Below are positions 52,701 to 61,700 of a stretch of DNA of 64,000 nucleotides, one piece after another; positions within the stretch are counted from its first letter, which is position 1, and each line of letters opens with the position of its first letter. Source of the stretch: Antedon mediterranea (Eukaryota > Echinodermata > Crinoidea > Comatulida > Antedonidae); assembly GCF_964355755.1 (NCBI RefSeq), contig NC_092677.1, forward strand, positions 10,500,601 through 10,564,600, written 5' to 3'. A program made the position numbers and the translations under genes. The notes under the pieces were generated by a model that was given only the letters and a program-made list of their open reading frames with translations, was not told the origin of the DNA and ran no database searches.

Positions 52701-55700
52701 GAAATTTAAGAATAGTATATTAAACCTATATGTAGGCCTACTAATTTAAATTTCTAAGTAACGACATAGGTTTAAACTCACATGTTTCGCAGAATTGTCC
52801 TGTATAACAATTTGGACAAGAACATGTGTATGCTGTACAGGAACCAGACACCTGGACACAACCAGCTCCATTCTGACAAGCATTGTTGGTACAAGCATTC
52901 AATACTGGAATAACAAGAAAGATAAAGTGGTTAAAAGAGATAAATATAAATGTAGTTGTGCTATGTACAGTAGTTGTTTAAAACAATCGCAGAAACTCAC
53001 AAGTTTCACAGAATTGTCCGGTATAACACGATGGACAGGTGCATGTGTATGCTGTACAGGAACCAGAAACCTGGACACAGGTAGCTCCATTCTGACAAGC
53101 GCTGTTAGAACAAGCATTCAACACTGCAAAATATAGGAAATTATATGCATTCTTTACCTTCTAATCATCTTTGTTATGTTAAAAAAAATTTGATCCTTTT
53201 TTTGAGATGTAAAAAAATAAAGAATTACAGAAACTTACAAGTTTCACAGAATGTTCCAGTATAACATGATGGACAAGAACATGTGTATGCTGTACAGGAA
53301 CCAGAAACCTGGACACAACCGCCTCCATTCTGACAAGCATTGTTATCACAAGCATTCAACACTGTAAAATAAAAGAAAAACATTTTTAAATTGTCATTGT
53401 TTTGTAATTATTACCATTGTTAATTAATTAGTATATTATTTAATAGTATAACAAATGCAAGAAAAAGAGACACCACCAGCAATAATACTGAAAATGAATA
53501 AATGTTAAGAAGTATTATATTGGACAAGTTTTCAGTAAAAATAACTCACATGTTTCACAAAATTGTCCAGTGTAACATGTTGGACAAGAACATGTGTATG
53601 CTGTACAGGAACCAGAAACCTGGACACAAAAGGCTCCATTCTGACAAGCATTGTTGGAACAAGCATTCAACACTACCAATGCATGGGAATTTAAGCATAG
53701 CATATATAAAATCTTATATAGTATAGGTATTTTATAATAGGCCTGAAAAATTCATGCAATTCTGACAAGAATTATTCGAGTCCATGGAAATTTAAGAATA
53801 GTATATTAAACCTATATGTAGGCCTACTAATTTAAATTTCTAAGTAACGACATAGGTTTAAACTCACATGTTTCGCAGAATTGTCCTGTATAACAATTTG
53901 GACAAGAACATGTGTATGCTGTACAGGAACCAGACACCTGGACACAACCAGCTCCATTCTGACAAGCATTGTTGGTACAAGCATTCAATACTGGAATAAC
54001 AAGAAAGATAAAGTGGTTAAAAGAGATAAATATAAATGTAGTTGTGCTATGTACAGTAGTTGTTTAAAACAATCGCAGAAACTCACAAGTTTCACAGAAT
54101 TGTCCGGTATAACACGATGGACAGGTGCATGTGTATGCTGTACAGGAACCAGAAACCTGGACACAGGTAGCTCCATTCTGACAAGCGCTGTTAGAACAAG
54201 CATTCAACACTGCAAAATATAGGAAATTATATGCATTCTTTACCTTCTAATCATCTTTGTTTGGTTTTAAAAATTTGATCCTTCTTTTGAGATGTAAAAG
54301 AATAAAGAATTACATAAACTTACAAGTTTCACAGAATGTTCCAGTATAACATGATGGACAAGAACATGTGTATGCTGTACAGGAACCAGAAACCTGGACA
54401 CAACCACCTCCATTCTGACAAGCATTGTTATCACAAGCATTCAACACTGTAAAATAAAAGAAAAACATTTTTAAATTGTCATTGTTTTGTAATTATTACC
54501 ATTGTTAATTAATTAGTAGATTATTTAATAGTATAACAAAAGCAAGAAAAAGAGACACCACCAGCAATAATACTGAAAATGAATAAATGTAAAGAAGTAT
54601 TATATTGGACAAGTTTTCAGTAAAAATAACTCACATGTTTCACAAAATTGTCCAGTGTAACATGTTGGACAAGAACATGTGTATGCTGTACAGGAACCAG
54701 AAACCTGGACACAAAAGGCTCCATTCTGACAAGCATTGTTGGAGCAAGCATTCAACACTACCAATGCATGGGAATTTAAGCATAGCATATATAAAATCTT
54801 ATATAGTATAGGTATTTTATAATAGGCCTGAAAAATTCATGCAATTCTGACAAGCATTATTCAAATCCATGGAAATTTAAGAATAGTATATTAAACCTAT
54901 ATGTAGGCCTACTAATTTAAATTTCTAAGTAACGACATAGGTTTAAACTCACAAGTTTCGCAGAATTGTCCAGTATAACAATTTGGACAAGAACATGTGT
55001 ATGCTGTACAGGAACCAGACACCTGGACACAACCACCTCCATTCTGACAAGCATTGTTGGTACAAGCATTCAATACTGGAATAACAAGAAAGATAAATGG
55101 TTAAAAGAGATAAATATAAATGTAATTGTGCTATGTACAGTAGTTGTTTAAAACAATTGCAGAAACTCACAAGTTTCACAGAATTGTCCGGTATAACACG
55201 ATGGACAGGTGCATGTGTATGCTGTACAGGAACCAGAAACCTGGACACAGGTAGCTCCATTCTGACAAGCGCTGTTAGAACAAGCATTCAACACTGCAAA
55301 ATATAGGAAATTATATGCATTCTTTACCTTCTAATCATCTTTTTGATGTTTTAAAAAATTTGATCCTTCTTTTGAGATGTAAAAGAATAAAGAATTACAT
55401 AAACTTACAAGTTTCACAGAATGTTCCAGTATAACATGATGGACAAGAACATGTGTATGCTGTACAGGAACCAGAAACCTGGACACAACCAGCTCCATTC
55501 TGACAAGCATGGTTAGAGCAAGCATTTAACACTGAAATAAAAAAAAACAATGTATTTTGGAAAAAATGTAAAATAGAAATATCTATTTAAAAAATATAAC
55601 ATGTGAAGAAAAACATAAAATCATTTATAGTTGTTTAGTCAACTGAATAAAACAAAAATGAAACTTACAGGTTTCACAGAATGTTCCAGTGTAACATGAA

Positions 55701-58700
55701 GGACAGGCACATGTGTATGCTGTACAGGAACCAGAAACCTGGATACAATTAGCTCCATTCTGGCAAGCATGGCTGGAACAGGCATTCAACACTGAGTATA
55801 TGCAAAAAGTTATTATAATTATTGTATCAATATACATAACATAAAAACGAAGCCAAAATGTGTAATCTTTACCTGAAATTCTTAAAGAGTAATTGTGTTA
55901 AAACATATATGTACTATCTTTAATCATAAATCTATAGTGCCACAGTTTCTGTAAAATGCTAATTATATAACAAACTTGGTTTAGGTCTAACTCTAATACC
56001 AATGCTGGCACAATTGAACTTACAAGTTTCACAAAATTGTCCAGTGTAGCAATTTGGACAAGAACATGTGTATGCTGTACAGGAACCAGAAACCTGGACA
56101 CAACCAGCTCCATTCTGACAAGCATTGTTGGTACAAGCATTCAATACTTGAATAACAAGAAAGATAAGGGCGTTAAAAGAGATAAATATAAATGTAATTA
56201 CGTTTCATGTTCAAACCAAATAGTAGGACCTTCTGGTAATTATGTTATCACAGATCGTATTACGTGCACCACTAGAAATCTAGTTTATTGTATTTCGTGT
56301 ACTAAATGTAATATGCTTTATATTGGTGAAACTAAACGCAGGTTAGGTGATTCTAAAGACTCCCGGATTACCTATAGCCACCCATTTTTGTAATAATGAG
56401 CATTCCCTTTCGGATATTACAATTTCTGGTGTTAAAGTATGTAATTGTTCTGAGACATCTCGTAGAATTATAGAAGAAAGAATAATTGTAAAGCTTGGCA
56501 CTCTTGCCCCTACCGGCATAAATGTACAATTTAGATCCTTTAAACATTAATTTTGCCAGAGACATTCACATATTAACAATTATTTACACTTGAAGCTTTT
56601 GTCTTTGTTTTAAATTTCCTGCTTTATAAGCAACCATTCCTGCTTTGTACCCCATAGCTTTTGGAGGCGTGCCTTTATAACTATGCCTTTTGTTTGTTAA
56701 CATCTTTGATTGGCTGATTTGTTTTATTATGTAATTTTGTGACTTATATATGTTATCCTTTGTTACAATTCTTTTCACCTGATGATGGGCTATGCCCGAA
56801 ACATGTCGTTAAAATAAATCTATATTGAGGCAGTTTTAACTTATTTGACCTTGTTTTTTTTCTATATCCTGCCTATGCAGCTCTTTGATTTATAAATATA
56901 AATGTAGTTGTGCTATGTACAGTAGTTGTTTAAAACAATCGCAGAAACTCACAAGTTTCACAGAATTGTCCGGTATAACACGATGGACAGGTGCATGTGT
57001 ATGCTGTACAGGAACCAGAAACCTGGACACAGGTAGCTCCATTTTGACAAGCGCTGTTCGAACAAGCATTTAACACTGATAAAATACAGAGAGTAATATG
57101 TAATCTGTTGAAATATTTTGAAACATTTGTGGCTGAATGATAACACATCTTTTGTGATTTAACCGGTTCTACTCTCAAGATAATCTGGGGTTATTTTTAA
57201 TAAACTTCACAAATCATAAATAAAAAAAAAAAGTGAATACAAATAAATAAATTATCAGTTTTTACAGTTATTTAGTCAATTGTACAGAAGAAACTTACAA
57301 GTTTCACAGAATTGCCCTGTATAACACGATGGGCAGGCACATGTGTATGCTGTACAGGAACCAGAAACCTGGACACAACCAGCTCCATTCTGACAAGCAT
57401 TGCTGGTACAAGCATTTAATACTGTAAGGAAAATGCAAAATTAAAGTGAAATGTCCCCAATATAAAACAGAAAATTTATATTATAAATGTTTACTTTTAC
57501 TGCTACATTAGTCGATTTATCAGACACCATCATCTAAAATTTTAACAATTATAAATGAAAACTTACATGTTTCACAGAATTGTCCAGTGTAGCAATTTGG
57601 ACAAGAACATGTGTATGCTGTACAGGAACCAGAAACCTGGAGACAACCAGCTCCATTCTGACAGGCATTGTTATCACAAGCATTCAATACTAAAAAAAAA
57701 ACAATGATATGAACACACTAACATGAAGAGATTGATATAATTATAAAACGTTGTTGTTATATAGCACTTGATGCACAAAGCGCTTCACATTATAATTCTC
57801 TGGTAATTTTTGATCAAATATATATAGAAAAATGCTTCCATAATGTTGTAACTAGTAATCAGCTCAGCCTATGCTTTGACCTTACCAGGTACCCATTTGT
57901 ACACCTGCTAGGGGAGAATTAAATGTAAGTAAAGTGTCTTGCCTAAGGACACAAGCAATGCGACAAGGATTGGATTCCCATTCCCGATCAGAAGGCCACA
58001 CGCTCTCACACATATATTGACACACAAGCCAGCCTCAGAGTAGATAGATGGAAAACTAAGAAACTTACAATCTTTCATAGAACTTACATGTTTCGCAATA
58101 TCGACCAGTATAACATGATGGACATGTACATGTGTAAAGCTCACATGAACCAGAAACCTGGACACAAGCAGCTCCATTCTGACAAGCATGAGTGGTACAA
58201 GCATTCAACACTATTAAGAAAACACGAATTTAGACACAATGTTTATGTAGAAGCAATTAAAATATTTGAATATTAATATTAATGTTTTACATACAACTGA
58301 TTCTTAAAAAACCATTACTTTTTCGCTCTCTACTACTGGAGAAAAGTAGAACTATTATTATTACTACGTTGTATGATTTACACTTAACAACAATTTACAT
58401 CAAAATCCTGTACATTAAAGACAAAAATAAAGAGTGAAATAGTGATATGGAGCCAACCAAGAAGAAATTGATTTGATTTGGACACATGACTTACACCATA
58501 GTGGGTAAAGATACTATTGACTATGCATTATTAGTTGGTGATGAAAACATTGAAACTTACAAGTTTCACAAAATTGCCCTGTATAACATGATGGACAGGC
58601 GCATGTGTATGCTGTACAGGAACCAGAAACCTGGACACAACCAGCTCCATTCTGACAAGCATTGCTGGAACAAGCATTCAATACTGAAATAAAACAGTAT

Positions 58701-61700
58701 GTAAAAACAAATGCATTGATTTACTATAATTCTATTAACATATCCACTATAGAAATTAAAACTCACAAGTTTCACAAAATTGCCCTGTATAACAAGATGG
58801 ACAGCTACATGTGTATGCTGTACAGGAACCAGAAACCTGGACACAACCAGCTCCATTCTGACAAGCATTGTTATTACAAGCATTCAACACTGAAATAAAT
58901 ATTAGAAAACAGTAAAAATACATACTAAATATATTGTGGTTAGCTGATTAAAATATCAAAATATTATATAGATAAAAATAGAACCTTACAAGTTTCGCAG
59001 AATGTTCCAGTATAACAGTTTGGACAAGAACATGTGTATGCTGTACAGGAACCAGAGACCTGGACACAAGCACCACCATTCTGACAAGCATTGTTGTTAC
59101 ATGCATTCAACACTGTGAAAAAAGTAAGAAAATATCTAAGTTAAATATAGAAATAATTGAACTGAAATGACTACTGTGAACAAATCAAATATGATACAAC
59201 AAACAAAGATGAAAATAGAATCTTACAAGTTTCACAGAATGTTCCAGTGTAACAAGTTTGACAGGTACATGTGTATGCTGTACAGGAACCAGAAACCTGG
59301 ACACATCCAGCTCCATTCTGGCAAGCATTGTTGGTACAAGCATTCAACACTGAAATAATATTAGAAAACAGTAAAAGTACATATTAAATATATTGTGGTT
59401 AGCTGATTAAAATGTTAAAATATTATATAGATAAAAATAGAATCTTACAAGTTTCGCAGAATGTTCCAGTGTAACAAGTTTGACAGGTACATGTGTATGC
59501 TGTACAGGAACCAGAAACCTGGACACAACCAGCTCCATTCTGACAAGCATTGTTGGTACAAGCATTCAACACTGCAATAGTTACAAATTATTTTGTTAAC
59601 AAGAAACATAGGGGTAAATAAAACAGGTAAATATAAATCTATTTGTCCTATCGTTGTTGGAAAAAATACACCAACGTAATGCAACCGACGCAACATAAGA
59701 AAATGTCTTTCCAATAAATGTGTTTGCCTCCACGTGCGTGAAATCAAACCTGCTTGTTGCGCGTCAAAGTTAGCATTCAGTAGACTTTGACCCCGCATAC
59801 TTTTGTGTATGCGCCGTACTATGTTTTTTTGTCTTGCATTGTGTTGGTTAATAATAATAATATCCTGGATTTATATAGCACCTAATGTTGTGAAACCTCT
59901 AAGCGCTGAACATTATTACCCCAATCATTTTTTGGATCAAACACGTATGGAAACATACTCCCATAATGCAGCTAGTAATCAGCGCAAAGTTGTGTCTTGA
60001 TCTAACCAGGTACCCATTTATACACCTGGGTGGAGAGAGGCAAACCTAAGTAAAGTATCTTGCCTAAGGATACAAGCAATGTAGCAAGAGTTGGATTCGA
60101 ACCTCGATCTCACGATCAGTTGTCCAACGTCCGACACACTGCGCAGGCCCGTAGCCAGGGGGGGTTTTTATGGTTCGGGCGAACCCCCCTTTACAGCGAA
60201 CCCCCCTTAACCAACTGCGAACCCCCATCCCCGACATGCCCAATACCTCACCCTCATCTCCAAAAATCCTCCAAATACGTGCCCCACAGCACAAAAAGTT
60301 GTTTGTAAATTGAAAAATTCGTAAACTTGTTCGTGAACCTTCTTCTCTGTATGAGCGTCAACTAGTGATACGTGTCTGTAAATTTCTAAAAGCTGCAAAT
60401 GAATTGCCGATTTTAACCTGAAAAATAAATGTTTGGTCCCTGCATGTAACATGATATTGACGCGTCTCATAGCGAGCTGGCGCACGAACGATTCGTACAA
60501 AGGACACCGCCAGACAAACTGCGTACCTATAATTGTTTAGATCACTGGCAGTCAGGCAGCATGCATAAAGTATATAGCCTTCCGACGTACATCAGTATTT
60601 ATGTGTGACTATGAAGTATAATGTATCATAGAGGATTATAGTGAATATTAATATTTTACACTATAATATCTATGGTATCAAGTACTGTAGTTCACATTAT
60701 GGCATCCGATTATTTTTTTCTAGACCACCAGTCGATACGTACTAAAATGTATCAATATCACCTATTTACATATTTATATTCCTCAACAAATTTCTGTAAA
60801 TAAATATTATAGATAGAGCTATCAAATAGCATTTGCCTTCGCCCAGTGTGCTTTTTTCGGGGCTGCTCCTAGATATACGTTCGCATTGAACTTGAACGCA
60901 AAACAAAATACGGAGTAAATGATCAAACAATCGGCAGTCCCGCACAGAGCACGCGCATCTAACATACGGCAACAAATAGTTATCGTCATTTAAATTATCG
61001 ACGTGTTTGAGGAGGAGGAAAAAAGTACGATCTTTTTGCTCATTGGTTATATAGCATGCTGCACGAGAGTGTCTTTTCCGGCCATCTAGGGGTGTCATTT
61101 AACAAAATTCGCTTCGCATCAGGCTGGGGGAGGGGGAAGGGGGGGGGGGGGGGTTGACCCAAATATTTAGTGTCCGAACCCCCCCTTGACAGATCCTGGC
61201 TACGGCCCTGCTGCGCCACATGCCCACTTATGATTACGCAATACAAGACTTTGCTTTGTGTTCTAGTAAGAACCACGCTTTAGATGACAATGGAACAAGT
61301 AAAAGAAATAGAAAATTGTAAAACAACCTACATGTTTCACAGAATTGTCCAGTATAACATGATGGGCAAGAACATGTGTATGCTGTACAGGAACCAGAAA
61401 CCTGGACACAAGCAGCTCCATTCTGACAAGTACTGGTTTCACAAGCATTTATCACTTAAATAATAAATATTTACCAAAAATTAACAATATTCTGGCGGAA
61501 AGATTTAAATACTAAAAACATACTTGACTATTTAATCAAAATTATGCATAGACCTAATTTATATAGTATAAACATTTGAGAAAACGATTGAAATAACAAA
61601 TACACTTACATTCATCACAAAAGTTTCCTCGATAGCAAGTTGGACAACTACAGGCATATGTTACACAGCTTCCATCGATCCCAGTACATCCAGCTCCGTT

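Noticed and set aside
60060-60500. Small open frames near 60.1-60.5 kb
   Set aside because: They cover the junction of a dispersed repeat and the hAT-like element and contain only homopolymer-derived Pro/Gly runs.
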